Shown: positions 48,701 through 63,888, counted from the stretch's first letter. The stretch is 64,000 bases of DNA from Latrodectus hesperus (GCA_037975125.1 CM075855.1:83657278-83721277); one strand, 5' to 3'. A program made the numbers and translations. Notes: generated by a model from the sequence alone, not told the origin.

Positions 48701-51700
48701 GAAATTGAAGGGACTGAAAGTAGTTGTTGTTGCACTAGTATGCTTCCCTGTACCTAGGCATGAATTAGGCTCTACCAGTTAGATAGAAGCAGCCGGTGGA
48801 GTCTTCGTGATTTTGAAGCAGGGATCAAGCAGAATACCCCCAATACTTGGCCTGCCACTGTCAGAGATATCATTTCCTTTGGAGGACATTGTGACCACGC
48901 CCAGCTTTAATGTGTTCAAGCCGCCTTCAGGGAGCACGACGAATCTTCGGTAAAGCCGGGATTCGAACTCTGAGAACTACTCCCTAACCAACCAGACCAC
49001 CGCGGCTTTGACTGAGAGTAGTAAAATAGATTAAGTATTTAAAAAAAGAAAAAAAGTTATGTAAAAGTTATCACACTTTACTAGTTTGCATTACATTTTA
49101 AGGACAGTAAATAATTATTCGTTACATTATAAAATAAAATAATTTTTAATTCCTTCTCGCTAAATACATTTCAAATATCTGAAATTAAAACTTATAATGC
49201 GTTCAAGATTTAAAATCACAGATTTGAGAATAAAAGATAGATGATTTTTTTGATATAAAACTTTTACTATGAATTGAATTTTAAAATAATTCGTTTCGGA
49301 AAATAATGTTAGTGTTGACTACTTGTTGTTGTTACTAATGTGTAGCAAAGCCAGACAATCTCCATAAATTCAAAAAATATAGGAAAAGTCGAAAACAATA
49401 GAGGATTTTGAAGGACCTCGCTTTTTTTAATATTCAAGCAAACGAAAATATAGGCCGGGGTACATGGTCAGCCCCACATCAATGGCACTCAGGGAAGATC
49501 TTCTGTCCCTTCTGGAAAGTGAGTGCTCTGACATGACCACTCATAAAGCTCGAGAAAGTAGTTTGATAATTTGTGGGCGAAAGCTGAAAAGACTCACTCG
49601 GGCATCTTCTAAAGTACCACATGTGATTGGGAGGAATTCTTTCAAATCGATTTAATTCCATCTTCCTAAGGGAAGAGATCTGTATGAATAGCGAGTTCAT
49701 ATAGACGACGAATTCTTAATGATACACTAAGCTGGTTATTTACTCTTTGACTTCCAAAATAAAACTGCCATAAAGAAGAAAACATTTCTAAAATAATAGG
49801 AGATCTATATGAATAGTATTAGACGAGTTCATATATAGACGACGAATTCTTAATGATACACTAAGCTAGTTACTTACTCGTTGACTTCCAAAATAAAACT
49901 GCCATAAAGAAGAAAACATTTTTAAAATAATTGCCGAAAATTACTAACAAAACTAGTTAGATACTTTTTCTTTCAATTTTTAGGAATGTTTTATCAGAAA
50001 ATCAGCGAATATTTTAGAAAAATGATTACAGTTTAAATTTAATATTCCATTTTTTTATGAGGAATACTTTTAAGCACAGAAACAATGCATGAAAAATATG
50101 TATGGAAATCTGCTCCTTTATAAGTTTCAAAATTGGAGAAAAGAAAAAATTCTTTAATAAACTAAAAATTTAATAGTTTTAAAAGTATCAAAGAAATTTA
50201 GTGAAATTTTTTTATATTGAACATAAATGTCAACATACATATTATTTTAGTCAAATTTAACGTAAAACTATTGTCTTATAAAAATTAATGGTTCTATTTT
50301 AAAAGTTGAATTATAGAATTGTCCCTCTACTATTTTGAAGATTTATTAGAACTTCTAGCATTCAACAAAGTGAATCAATGCAGGAAAATGTAACTGTCTA
50401 ATAATAAATTGGGAAAATGAAACTGACTTACATACAATAATAATCAAAGAGGATTTATACTTAAAAATTAAAAACAATATTTGAAGAAAACTATTAAAAT
50501 TAATTAAAATTTATCAGTAAAAACTGATTATACCCAGAATATGATTCTTACATTAAAAAAAATTGTGAGTAACAAATAAAGCAGATATGAATTTACAATA
50601 ATCCGATCAATAGTAAATAAAATATCTACTTCAAAAATATCTACTTATCGTTCATTATACTAAATAGCAAATGAAATAAATTGTCTTCAGAGAATTAAAA
50701 GCATTAATTTAAATGAAATGAATGAGAACAATGCATTAAAGACCACGGAGATATTGGAAAAAAACCGACTGCGCTACTTACAGATTAAAAAGTTCTTATA
50801 AACTTTACTGTAAAACTTTAAATTAATTAATAATACATTTTCAACAAGCAACAATAAATTATAAAAATGCGACAGATTAAAAAGTTATACAGAATAAAAT
50901 GTTTACAAACTTTTCAGTAAACCTTTTAATTAATTAAATTACATTTCCAACAAGCAATAAAAAACTATAAAAATAAAGTTAATAAAATAATGAAATTGTT
51001 AATATATTAATTAGTAATTTATATATTAAAATTATAATAATTATTTATCTATAAAAATAAGTGTTGTTTTATTATTTAGGGGAAGAATCAATGGGGGAAA
51101 ACTTATTCTTAGAAAATTATGTATAACAAATAAAAGGAAATAAATGGATTCAATTCATTGAATAAAACAAATTAATACAGAATTATATTTTTTCTTTGAG
51201 AAATTAAATAGATCTTAGTTTTCGTTAGTAAATATAAATTAATGAATCCTGATAGAGTAAAATCTTCATTACTAAATAAAATTATTATGTTTATATATAA
51301 AGTAAGTTGATATAGAAATTTTTAGCGAAAATTCAAGTATGATAAAGATTTTATGTTAAAATTATATAGAAATAATAATTTTAAATGCAATATATAGTTA
51401 AACATTTTTTTGATAGTTTAAAACTAAATAATTTTAAAAAAATTCAGGTTTTCTTAATTTGTTTCGTAAGAATTATTTTAATACGATAATAGCGAAGTTA
51501 TGCTTAAAAATTTTCAGAAGTATTTGTTTTTAATTTTTTAACTAGGTAAATTAATATTTCAAGAAACTTCCAAGGAAGATATTCATAATTACCGGTTTGC
51601 AAATTTTTTATGAAAAGCACAGTCCACCTTTTGACTAATTAAATGAAAATAAAATAACAGTTAGAATAAATAAAAATTGTGTCTTCATGGTATACAGTTG

Positions 51701-53613
51701 GCAACACCATTCAAGAAAGAGATAGTAAAGCACGCAGTTTTTTTTTTAATAAAAATATCTAAATTATCAAGAAAATAAAAACAAATTTTTAAAGTTACTC
51801 TGTAGAAAACATAATTCTGAAATTGATGCCTGAAACTTTGTGATCATGTAAACATATTAATTTGATTCATTGTTTATAATATAAATTAGAAATTTAAAAA
51901 TAGAAAAAAAACTAAGTGGAAAAAATTAATTTTTTTGTTTGAAATAGTATGATTCATAAATTCATAAATGAGTAAGATTTTTAAAGAAGAATAAGTATAT
52001 TTAAAATGAAAAAGATTTGAATTTCGAGTTTTGAAATTATGTTATTAAATAAATGTTAAAATAATTACATAAATACATAAGCTATAATTACTTAAGTTAT
52101 TAAATATATATTACAATAATTGCATGAATACATAAGTTAAAAATAATTTATGCGCTATATCATATTCTAATATTGTTAAATATAAAAAATTATTTTCTGC
52201 TGAATTTTGAATATATTGAACTATTTATTATTTTATAATTTAAAAAATTAAAAATTAATTTAAAAAATTTAATTTAAAAATTAATTTAAAAATTTTGAAA
52301 AATCAGCTTAATATTTGTTTAACTGTACGAAGAATAATTTAAAACACTTTAATCAGCGGATTTATCTTTGAAAGGTTTGATAAAGATAACATCAAAAAAG
52401 AACCGCCTTAAGTATTAAATCTATACATTTGTTTTGCCTTTTTGGCAAGTAGGATATTTATTTATGAGAAATAAATGGTATTATTTAAAAATAATAGTTT
52501 ACGTATGTTTTTCTATAAATAAAAGGTTTTAATGCAGAATATATATATTAAAGATTTTTTAAATTAAATAATAAAAAAACTTTATACATTAATATTTATA
52601 TTCTCAAAAAACTGAGTTTGATTTCGCGACTCTATTTAGTTTTCATTACTTTAAGTGTATCAAAATACATAATAATTTATTGTTTTAGTTTATGTAGTTT
52701 TTGCTTTGTGTAAACATGTATGAAATTCAGAAAAATTTATCACAATTTAAGTTTTCTAATTACATATAAAATTTATTTGGTAATTTTAAACATTTATCTA
52801 AGCAATTTCTTTTAGAATTTGTAAAGCAATTATTATGAAAAATTTAATAAAAATGGTCATTACTTCTAAATTTCAGTTATGAAAATTTTAAAGATGTCGA
52901 TTGTGTCATAGTACAAAAGAAGATTTAAATAATATGCGCTATGATTTATTATATTAGTGTTAAATATTATGAATTTTTGTCTTTTTTAAGTGTTGAATAT
53001 ATTTAGTTATTTAATATTTTTCAAATAGAAATGCAAATTTGATATTTTAATCTAGCTTACATTTTTATTTGTATCTATATATAACTTATCTTGCATAAAT
53101 ACGTTATAATTAATCTATGTATTATATCTTATTCTAATTTTGTTAAATATTAAGATTTTTACTGCTGAATTTTGAATACACTAAGTTATTTATTATATTT
53201 TAGATTAAAATATATATTTAATATTTTGAGTAAACGGTTTTATCTATATTTGAACTGATATAATTGAAACTTTTAAACATAAATTCGTTGGCATAAATTA
53301 ATATTTCATTGCATAAAAAGTTAACTTTCAATAACTAATTATTTTGCCAAATAAGTAACATAATAAGCTGATATTATGATAATACAAATTTAATATACAT
53401 AAAATCTTGTTAAATCTCTGAAGTATTTCAATATTTAAAATCACATTTATGCATTAAGATATTTAAATTTTCATTAAAATTCTTAAAAAAATTTATGCTT
53501 TCAGCATACTTTAATTTATTAAGTTATATATAGACATATATATATATATATCATATACATATATATATATATCTATACTCTATATATACTATATATATAT
53601 CTATATATATATA

Positions 53614-53696
<83 letters not shown>

Positions 53697-54630
53697 GATT
53701 GATTGAGATAGAATAAAATAACATATACTGTATTAATTAATATCCAAATACAAACAATTTTTAAAAACTTGCAATATATTACCACAAAATATAAATTAAT
53801 TAAACATTGCATAAGAATGAATGATATCAAAGTACTTACTCATATAAATCAGTTAACCTGTCTTTAACATCTTCTTTAGCACTATTTCGACCGCATGACA
53901 TGGCATATTTATATTTCTGTTCATCACTGTATTCCATTTTGAATCCATGATTCAAAAAGAGCTCTAGACGATCTGTCTGGCCAAGTCTGAAGCATTCGTG
54001 GATAGGACTATAAGGGCCCTGCATTACATACAACAGAGGATTGGCTCGCCATTTCATGGGTAAAGAACCCATCGCCAAATTGTAGTGGCGTAAGAAGTAG
54101 CAGAGTTTTTCGTAAGAGGTTCTGTGGAACAGATGATGACCTTGCCTCTTGTAGATGAGTCTAGTTATTGCTAGTTTCCCTACTACTATATATTCTTCGC
54201 GTTCTCGCTCATACATGGAGCTCAACATGGCATCGAACACCTGCTGTTGAGCTCTCTCTACGTGAATGTGTATAACATCACGACGCTTAAGGTTCTCAAG
54301 AAAGTCTTTTCGTTCTTCCAGATCACACGTGGCAAGAATGGAGTCATACTCTGCATCCAGCAGCATTCTCTCATGCCTCAGGTGCATGATGTTGTATATG
54401 CGACGTCGTTTGGATTCAGGAATGTAGTCCTCAGAGTGAATTCCTCTTCGACAGCAGAGACACCTGAACATTCGCCTTATTTTGGAGGCAAGGTACGAGA
54501 AAATGTTCCCCATCCTGCCAACATTTTCATAGATAGTAGGTGACGACGCTTGTAGATTCATGACGTTGAAATATGTACCACTGACTAAAAGACCATGTCT
54601 TTGTAAGAATAGAGGTAGGTCTTCATCCAT
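42210..54630 (-). CDS. SOCS-box domain protein, three exons, complete (487 aa)
   Basis: Exons are 53840-54630, 48214-48297 and 42210-42798, joined in phase 2 at both junctions with GTAAGT donors and AG acceptors. The total is 1,464 nt including TAA. The start ATG at 54630 is preceded by an in-frame TGA. Residues 208-230 ([22 protein letters not shown]) look like an ankyrin-type helix pair. Residues 445-487 ([10 protein letters not shown], then [19 protein letters not shown]) have the SOCS-box pattern that binds Elongin B/C. The protein is therefore probably a substrate receptor of a Cullin-5-type ubiquitin ligase, acting in the cytosol (family knowledge). Residues 41-62 are basic and Cys-rich (FRCLCCRRG). 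The substrate is unknown. Both introns carry transposon insertions. Confidence 0.85.
42799..44475. other. SOCS-box gene intron 2, distal part
   Basis: No element recognised. A CpG-containing patch lies near 43430-43580 (GACGTCACATAGCG, a CRE-like TGACGTCA at about 43438), but no exon was seen. Confidence 0.4.
44476..44880 (-). mobile_element. Non-LTR retrotransposon 3' tail, (CAA)n-ended
   Basis: The minus strand encodes [45 protein letters not shown] in pieces: [21 protein letters not shown], then [13 protein letters not shown]. This is the Cys-His tail found after RNase H in jockey/I-type LINEs of arthropods. It is followed downstream by a CAACAACAACAAC tail at about 44481-44494. No RT is present. 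Confidence 0.75.
44881..45529. other. SOCS-box gene intron 2, no feature
   Basis: AT-rich intronic sequence without recognised elements. Confidence 0.5.
45530..47072 (-). mobile_element. Tc1-type transposon, family C, full length with TIRs
   Basis: CACTGCTGGACAATTGCTAA at 45530 and, inverted, CACTGCCGGGCAATTGCTAA at 47072, each next to TA, define a 1,543-bp element in intron 2 of the SOCS-box gene. The minus strand holds scattered transposase pieces: [12 protein letters not shown], a [17 protein letters not shown] stretch near 46340, NARPH-type and DPIEH-region remnants near 46080, and a C-terminal HGGHIPY. Many frame changes and indels make it the most decayed of the three Tc1-type families here. 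Confidence 0.88.
47073..48213. other. SOCS-box gene intron 2, proximal part, with AT palindromes
   Basis: Two short AT palindromes are present. GATGATATAA/TTATATCATC lies at 47245-47269, and AATAATATGAT/ATCATATTATT at 47602-47627. In such AT-rich DNA these may be chance. Confidence 0.45.
48214..48297 (-). CDS. SOCS-box gene exon 2 (84 bp)
   Basis: The acceptor is TTTTTATTTCCCAG and the donor GG/GTAAGT. It encodes [20 protein letters not shown] and QYTRYHEG. Entry and exit in phase 2 match the neighbouring exons exactly. It is too short to stand out as an ORF. Confidence 0.85.
48298..48714. other. SOCS-box gene intron 1, distal end, no feature
   Basis: AT-rich, no recognised element. Confidence 0.5.
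48715..49012 (-). mobile_element. tRNA-derived SINE, family 3, (CAA)n-tailed
   Basis: Reverse complement begins AAAGCCGCGGTGGTCTGGTT with GGTTAGGGAGT as the A-box region and AGTTCGAATCCCGGC as the B box. The body contains CGCCAGTGTTGG-like GC-rich sequence (here GACAGTGGCAGGCC) and ends CTAGTGCAACAACAACTAC. Inserted in intron 1 of the SOCS-box gene. Confidence 0.75.
49320..49675 (-). mobile_element. Non-LTR retrotransposon 3' tail, second copy
   Basis: The minus strand encodes [30 protein letters not shown], a stop, then CGADHVPRP, related to the tail fragment at 44476-44880. Its 3' end reads ACATTAGTAACAACAACAAG at about 49320-49340. Inactive. Confidence 0.7.
49676..49925. repeat. Tandem duplication of about 125 bp
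   Basis: GATCTGTATGAATAG followed by CGAGTTCATATAGACGACG and AAACTGCCATAAAGAAGAAA occurs twice (starting 49677 and 49802). There are few differences, including a 7-bp insertion (TATTAGA) in the second copy. Confidence 0.9.
49926..53523. other. SOCS-box gene intron 1, AT-rich bulk
   Basis: No gene or element recognised. Low-complexity A/T runs are common, for example alternating TTTAAAAATTAATTT near 52230-52300. Short local repeats (ATTAATAATACATTTTCAAC and ATTACATTTCCAAC near 50825 and 50935) are probably a small local duplication. Confidence 0.5.
53524..53692. repeat. (TA)n microsatellite with interruptions
   Basis: About 170 bp of TA, with TCTA, TCATATACAT and similar interruptions in the left half and pure TA on the right. 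It lies about 150 bp inside intron 1, next to the exon 1 donor. Confidence 0.97.
53840..54630 (-). CDS. SOCS-box gene exon 1 (791 bp)
   Basis: From ATG ([18 protein letters not shown]) to donor GA/GTAAGT at 53840. It leaves phase 2, so that GA joins G of exon 2 to make Glu (LTDLYE-RSLQ). The apparent stop after DLYE is simply the intron's TAA. Confidence 0.88.
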
Positions 54631-55392
54631 TGATAAATGCTTTTTAATTCTTGCACATTGGTATCAATGAAGGAAGAGATATTCAATGAAGGGCTACTCG
54701 AAAGTGGATGATTAGTATACATTGTTGAAATATATATCAATCTTCATTTTACAAGCGAAACATTAAAAATACACCTTTTCTCTCGAAACATACAAATAAA
54801 TCTAATTCCAAGCAAAGTCTCTTCTATGTAATTTAATATTAATTAATGTTTAAAAAGAACACATTATGTCACTTCCTATATATTTTAAAAGCGTAAAAAT
54901 TATTTCCTTTATTTTACTACTTACTATTAATAAAACTTATTAATTTTTCAAAAAATATCAAATAGAGCCCTTCAACGAATGGTTACTGGCGCGAACAGAA
55001 TGATTGTTGGCGTATTTCAACTGAATCAGGGAGTCAAGCATACGATCTTGAATAACAACCATTAATATTTCTTCTCTCGAAAAAGAAAATCGTTAAGAAT
55101 TTGTTAAATACTTAAAGGTGATATCACTGTATACCACTGAGATCCATGGCGATAACACAGAAGTCAGCCCAACAAAATGGATATCTTCACAGCGATTTCA
55201 CAACACCTTTAAAGTGCTTGGCCACCCTGGTTCTAGGTGAAGAGATACAAACATTTTCCCTGCTTGAAGACCTGATGCTGACGAACTGTTGTCATGGAAA
55301 CCATCCGGGAGCCGGATTCTCCAATGAGATTTGGAGGAAGGCGTCCCCCCCACTGCCATCTTCTTGGAAATGGCGCAAACGCCGTAGTTCGA
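54631..55392 (-). other. Probable 5' UTR / first-intron region of the SOCS-box gene
   Basis: Between the ATG and the candidate promoter. 55140-55390 is GC-richer and has overlapping open frames on both strands (minus one containing MAVGGTPSSKSHW), but no recognisable protein. It may be a 5' untranslated exon joined to the coding exon by an unseen intron (possible acceptor TTCATTGATACCAATGTGCAAG near 54650). 54720-55130 is AT-rich. Confidence 0.35.
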
Positions 55393-55432
55393 CACTGACC
55401 TACATGCATGCGAAATAGAAGAACTATTTATA
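55393..55432 (-). promoter_or_regulatory. Candidate core promoter (TATA box and initiator)
   Basis: On the minus strand TATAAATAG (55432-55424) is followed by TCAGTG (55398-55393), the arthropod initiator TCAGT. The T-to-A distance of 36 nt is slightly longer than the usual 30-32. It points toward the SOCS-box gene, about 0.77 kb upstream of its ATG. Confidence 0.4.
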
Positions 55433-55499
55433 GATTCCAACATGAATCCCTTATGGCGATTGAAATTAAAATGGCGGAATTTCTTTTCCAAACGATCGA

Positions 55500-57852
55500 A
55501 TATTAATTAAAAATTAAGAATTTTTACTTTCTTTTGTAATTCCGAGTAAATATTTAGGGATTTCTATATTTGAGTATAGGGAATAAAAAAGCTTTATTCC
55601 CTTCATAAGGGAATGATCTTTCCTTTATTAGGAAATGCCAAAAACAATTTTAAAAAATTTAGTTCCGTGTACATTACTGAAGTTTTCGAAATAATTAATA
55701 GAAATAATCAAAGGTTTTTCAATTATTAAATGTATTTCCCATATTAAAATCATTTATCAATGTCATTGATAGAGACATTTTAATTAGCAATTTCATGAAC
55801 AATCAAATGTTATTTAAAAAATTAAAATTGATTTCGGATTATAATGATTGAATAAACTTTTATAGAAATAAAAATATCTTCACACGATTGTAACCCATTT
55901 GATTAAGAAAAAATCTATGTAAATGACATAAAATATATCCGATAGTCTATCTATATAATAAAAAAGCAAAACTGTGTACTGCATATATATATATATATAT
56001 ATTTTACAAACGTTTTATATATTTACTATACATTTAGGCGGATATTTACTATGCATTTATAGTTTTATTTTAAATGTTTTGCTACATGAAATGAAGTCTT
56101 AAATGCAGATCAGTTGAAAAACAATTCGAATGAGTTGCAGAATACTTAAAATATCGCTTTAGTTATGAAACTATTCAGCGCTAAAGTTGGGGATTTTTCG
56201 ATCCAAATATTAATGATATTCGCCTGATGGGTAACCGAAAACACGTTCGTTTTTGTGTTCATCATAATCAATAATCGAAAACATCACTTTATTTATTTTT
56301 AAATTACACTCTGCTAATATAGAAAAAAGTGTTTGAGAAAAGGATTTTTCCTCTATTCCTACGCTTAATGTAAATTTTGAATAGACAGTCGCAAACATTT
56401 TTGATGCCGAAATAGCTTAACATTCAAGTAAATGGTACTTGATAAAGACCAAAAAAAAAAAAAAATTGTCGAGCCTTTATTTTTTTTATAAAAAAGAGTT
56501 TAGTAATTTTAACTGTCCCATTTGATCTTTTTGCTGAAACGCATTAAGGAGTCTCAGCAATTAGTTAAAAATTATATTAAAAATAAATTATTTTTGGAGT
56601 ATTTGAAAAAAATTGATCGGATAACTCGTGGGTTTTGCACCATATTATTTATCCCTACGCCTGCCAGACATTTGAAGTGTTCAATTGGACACAGTAATAG
56701 CCGCCCCCACCGTCGCTGGTATTCGAGAGTATAATCCTAGGCGGGTTTTTAGAGTGTTTTTTAGAGGGTAGCTTAATTCCAACGCATGAATAAAGGGTTT
56801 CTAATTAAGAAGTTAAACTAGGGGTAATAATAAATGACACAATATAAATTAATTTTATTCCTCATGTAAATATTTATGTTACTTTAAGTAATAGAAGAAA
56901 GTTTAAGTAGTAGAAAAAAACTTTGAATGAAGAATAAAATTTTTTTTTAATATTTACATATACTTTTCTTTGGCTAAAACTTTTTTCGAAAATCTCTCTT
57001 TTGGCTTTAATCATGTTAAAAAGTTTTTTTTTTAACAAAGTAATCCAATATTCATTTTACATGTCATCATTAAACGTAGATTATGTCATTAAACACCTTA
57101 TCAATCATGCGTTGTTGATAAAAAAATGTACTCTCAATTGGTACCAATGTCCGAAGTGAGCAGAAGGCATACCTAATTATCATGATCAGAATGGCGGCTA
57201 TGTGCTTATGTTTGAAATGACCAAACAACTAGAACTATTTTTCTTCGCTTGAAATAATCGCATTTCTGGCAGTCTCTTTATTTCTACTGTACCCAATTTG
57301 AATGCAAATTTTTTTTAGCAAACACAACTTTATTCCTTCATAATTATTTAAGATAAACTTCTTGCGATGTACAGTTTTAGTCATCCATAAAATTGAATTT
57401 TTACTGGGGCATGAAGTAAACTGGCCGGCACATCAGAATATGGTCTGAAAGCGGGAATGTCTGATAAGATTCCGTATAGATGACAAATTGGAAAGTTAAT
57501 AAAGAATCCCACATGTATTCTTGAAGCTAGTAGAAAATTTTTGAAGATTTTAAGTTTAAAGTTTTCACTTATTTTTGTAGCGAAATAGTGTGGATTGTTG
57601 TGACACACTAGACTTGGATCAAACAATTTAATTTATCACAGCACAAAAAGAAAGAAAGAAGAAACACTGCATAAAAAATCACACAAATACTAAACATCAG
57701 TTACATTCTTGCGCTCTATTGCTTACACTTAATCGTCTTTTTATCCCTGAGTAAATCAGAAACCGATTGCGAGTTTTTAAAAGCAAAACTAAAATCTAAT
57801 AATATAATCATATTATGACGGAGCACTTACGTTCATTATATTGATGTGTCGT
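55500..57852. other. Intergenic, mixed
   Basis: A short (TA)n run at 55984-56001 follows TCTATCTATATAATAAAAAA, which resembles a Helitron-type 5' end, but no 3' hairpin partner was found. A GC-richer spot at 56690-56740 (GCCGCCCCCACCGTCGC) has no assignment. Open frames at 56210-56398 and 56522-56734 show no motif. Confidence 0.4.
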
Positions 57853-57866
57853 CCGGTAGGTGGCGC
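57853..57866. promoter_or_regulatory. CTCF-like motif
   Basis: CCGGTAGGTGGCGC closely follows the conserved CTCF core (CC..NAGRTGGCGC). A single sequence match; binding is not shown. Confidence 0.3.
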
Positions 57867-57980
57867 TATTTAAAGTATCATGCATAAGCATGTTTACAAT
57901 GAGTTGAAATCAGCTTTAATTACTGTTTAAATGAATCACATTGCTATGATAAAGATTTCTAAGTGAAATGAAGCCTATTT

Positions 57981-58136
57981 TTAAATTGGGATCCAGAGCT
58001 CGGAATTTTGATGTGTCCTTCCATTCCGTGCCTCTTATTTCGAGAAATGAAATGTAACCGAAATATTAAATTGGGATCCAGAGCTTTGATGTGTTTCATT
58101 TCATTCTTTGCCTCTTAATTTCTCAATTCATAACTA
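57981..58136. repeat. Tandem duplication of about 85 bp
   Basis: TAAATTGGGATCCAGAGCT, then TTGATGTGT and TGCCTCTTA, occurs at 57982 and again at 58067 with small differences (CGGAATT only in the first). Confidence 0.85.
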
Positions 58137-58297
58137 AACTAAAATGTCCCGGACATGTTGAAAAAAGTTTAATTTATATGAAAATCCATAATTAAATATT
58201 GAATAATTTAAATTATAATAAGCAAGAAAAAAAGTACTTTTTTTCCATGGAAATGAGATTTTCACTTTAGAAATGAATGATTATAAAAAAATATTTG

Positions 58298-58365
58298 CGA
58301 ATACATACACATGAGATTTTTGAATTTACTTTATAAAATGTAAAGTAAATTCATGTATGTGTTCG
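58298..58365. repeat. Extended palindrome
   Basis: The core is TGAATTTACTTTA (58321-58333), loop TAAAATG, then TAAAGTAAATTCA (58341-58353), perfect over 13 bp. Outer arms CGAATACATACA (58298-58309) and TGTATGTGTTCG (58354-58365) also pair, 11 of 12, with an 11-nt bulge on the left. It could be a miniature inverted-repeat element or its footprint. Confidence 0.7.
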
Positions 58366-58390
58366 AATTCTGTGTAGGAATAATTTATTA

Positions 58391-58690
58391 GTCGCCCACC
58401 CTGTCTGGTGGTCAGTATACCTGATTATGGGTCAGGAAGTCCTGGGTTCGGATCCCAGTTCGGGCATAGATATAGTTAATCTCTTTCTTTCTCTCTCTTG
58501 TGTTTGTTCTTCCTTTGTATGAATGGGTCGTGAATGGTTGTCTGCTCTATGAACGGGTACCTATGGCACGTGTGTACTGAGGAAGTTGATCTTCTCACAA
58601 AAATATAGTTCAGTTGAAAAATTGGAGCAATGCCCCCCTTGTGGCAGCTAGGCGCCAGCCTAGCTGCCACAAGACAACAACAATAATTTA
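58391..58690 (+). mobile_element. tRNA-derived SINE, family 1, copy 3
   Basis: Head GCCCACCCTGTCTGGTGG, B box GGTTCGGATCCCAG, TTCGGGCATAGATA. The body GTATGAATGGGTCGTGAATG, GTGTGTACTGAGGAAGT and CCAGCCTAGCTGCCAC matches copy 2. It ends in a CAACAACAA tail. Confidence 0.85.
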
Positions 58691-62367
<3,677 letters not shown>

Positions 62368-62570
62368 GAAGGGGGACGAGCTGATGGCCGAATGGTGAAT
62401 GCTCTTGTTTTCGGTTCAACAGTTCGTGAGTTCGAATCCCACTATGGGCTTCCGCTTCAACCGAATCCACTTTAAGCAAAAGGTCCCGGTCCGATTAGTA
62501 CTCGTGGCGAAAAAATGACCGTTGTATGATAAATCAATCTTTACCTTCCCCCTTATAGGGAGATCTGGAA
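62368..62570 (+). mobile_element. tRNA-derived SINE, family 2, plus-strand copy
   Basis: A box in GCTGATGGCCGAATGGTGAATGC (62381 onward) and B box AGTTCGAATCCCA. The body GAATCCACTTTAAGCAAAAG, GTACTCGTGGCGAAAAAATG and ACCGTTGTATGAT corresponds to the inverted copy at 37790-37960. Confidence 0.78.
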
Positions 62571-63888
62571 GAAACTGCCCACAAAGAAAATTATGTACAT
62601 GGAACATATTCTTAGAGGACATTTGTGAGATTTTTTAAAAAATTAATTTATATTATTTGAATTCATTCTTTTTGCATATAAAATGTAATTCCTCGTACAT
62701 TTATCCACGTAGATATTTTCTTTTTTATTCAACTAATAAATTCATTTCAACATTTTTTAAGGTCGCTACTAAAGAAACTCCTTGATGAATTGAATAAAGT
62801 TGTTTCTTCACATGTACATCAAATTTTCACAAAATATCTTCATATACGCACTTCTATATAAAATGTAAAAAAATCCTTTTCAAATATGAACAATGTATAT
62901 AAAACTTGCAGCTGTCATTGAATGTAGATAAATAGCAGACAAACACTTGCACTTAGATAGGAATGCATGGTATGGCAATGATTTGAGATGGACTTTTGAG
63001 AGATTTGAGTCATACTAATATAGGCGTACCCAGATGGATTAAATCTGTTATTTATTCACAGACTTATTTTTGAGGCTAATTTCTTGAGAAAATCTGTGAA
63101 TAAAGTTATTCTTTTTTGTCACAGACTTTTTCAAGAAATTTGAGCCCCGTCTTGTATATTTAAATAAAAATAAATCAATTGTTTTTTTTAAAATTATCAT
63201 TTGATTTTGCATTTTTGTTGATTTTATTTGTATTGTACATATTAGTTAATTCTGTGCAACCTTAATAAACTATTATCGCACTAAACTTAAAATACTATAC
63301 ATCCAATCGCCGTGAAAATTTGGTAAATTTTGAGGTATACTCCTAGGAAAGTTTTTGAAATTTTTTTTTAAAATCAGATTTGGGGTTCTAGGTGCTCCCG
63401 AACAAATATCAAAATAACATTTAATTAGTAATATTTGTTAAAAATTTGAATAAATTGAAAAATTAAATTTTTACCCATGAAATTTACTCATAGAATTTAC
63501 TTTTATAAAACAAACTGTAAATAAATGGCGAACCCATAATAACAGTTATAATAAAAATAAAAATATATATTATAAGGTAAGTAAAATACTGAATCATTTT
63601 ATTTATTTTGTTCAATTATAATTTGAATATTACAAATTATATTAAAATTTCAAATATTTTAAATACATAACTTGTGTGTTTCCTTTAAGATTTCAACGAA
63701 TTAATTTAAATTACAAAAGACAACATTAATTCGTTTGACGTTCGATTTTTTGCCAGCAATTTCTAAAAAATACAAAAATGCAGTAAAAAAACTTTTGCAA
63801 TTATTAATACGAGAATAAAATATTAATATGAATAAATAAAAATATCATTGATTTCCAGCTGAAGAAAATAATTTAAAATACGTTTTAT
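62571..63888. other. AT-rich intergenic stretch
   Basis: No supported feature. A loose inverted similarity (CACAGACTTATTTTTGAGG and CACAGACTTTTTCAAGAAA near 63057 and 63120) is not convincing. Confidence 0.45.

Noticed and set aside
48900..49012. tRNA gene on the minus strand
   Set aside because: A and B boxes belong to a tRNA-like head of a longer (CAA)n-tailed repeat.
55146..55491. Overlapping ORFs on both strands upstream of the SOCS-box gene
   Set aside because: Neither shows a domain. They fall in a promoter-like island and are more likely untranslated sequence.
55960..56005. Second Helitron 5' end (TCTATCTATATAATAAAAAA)
   Set aside because: No downstream 3' hairpin or second terminus was found, so the element cannot be delimited.
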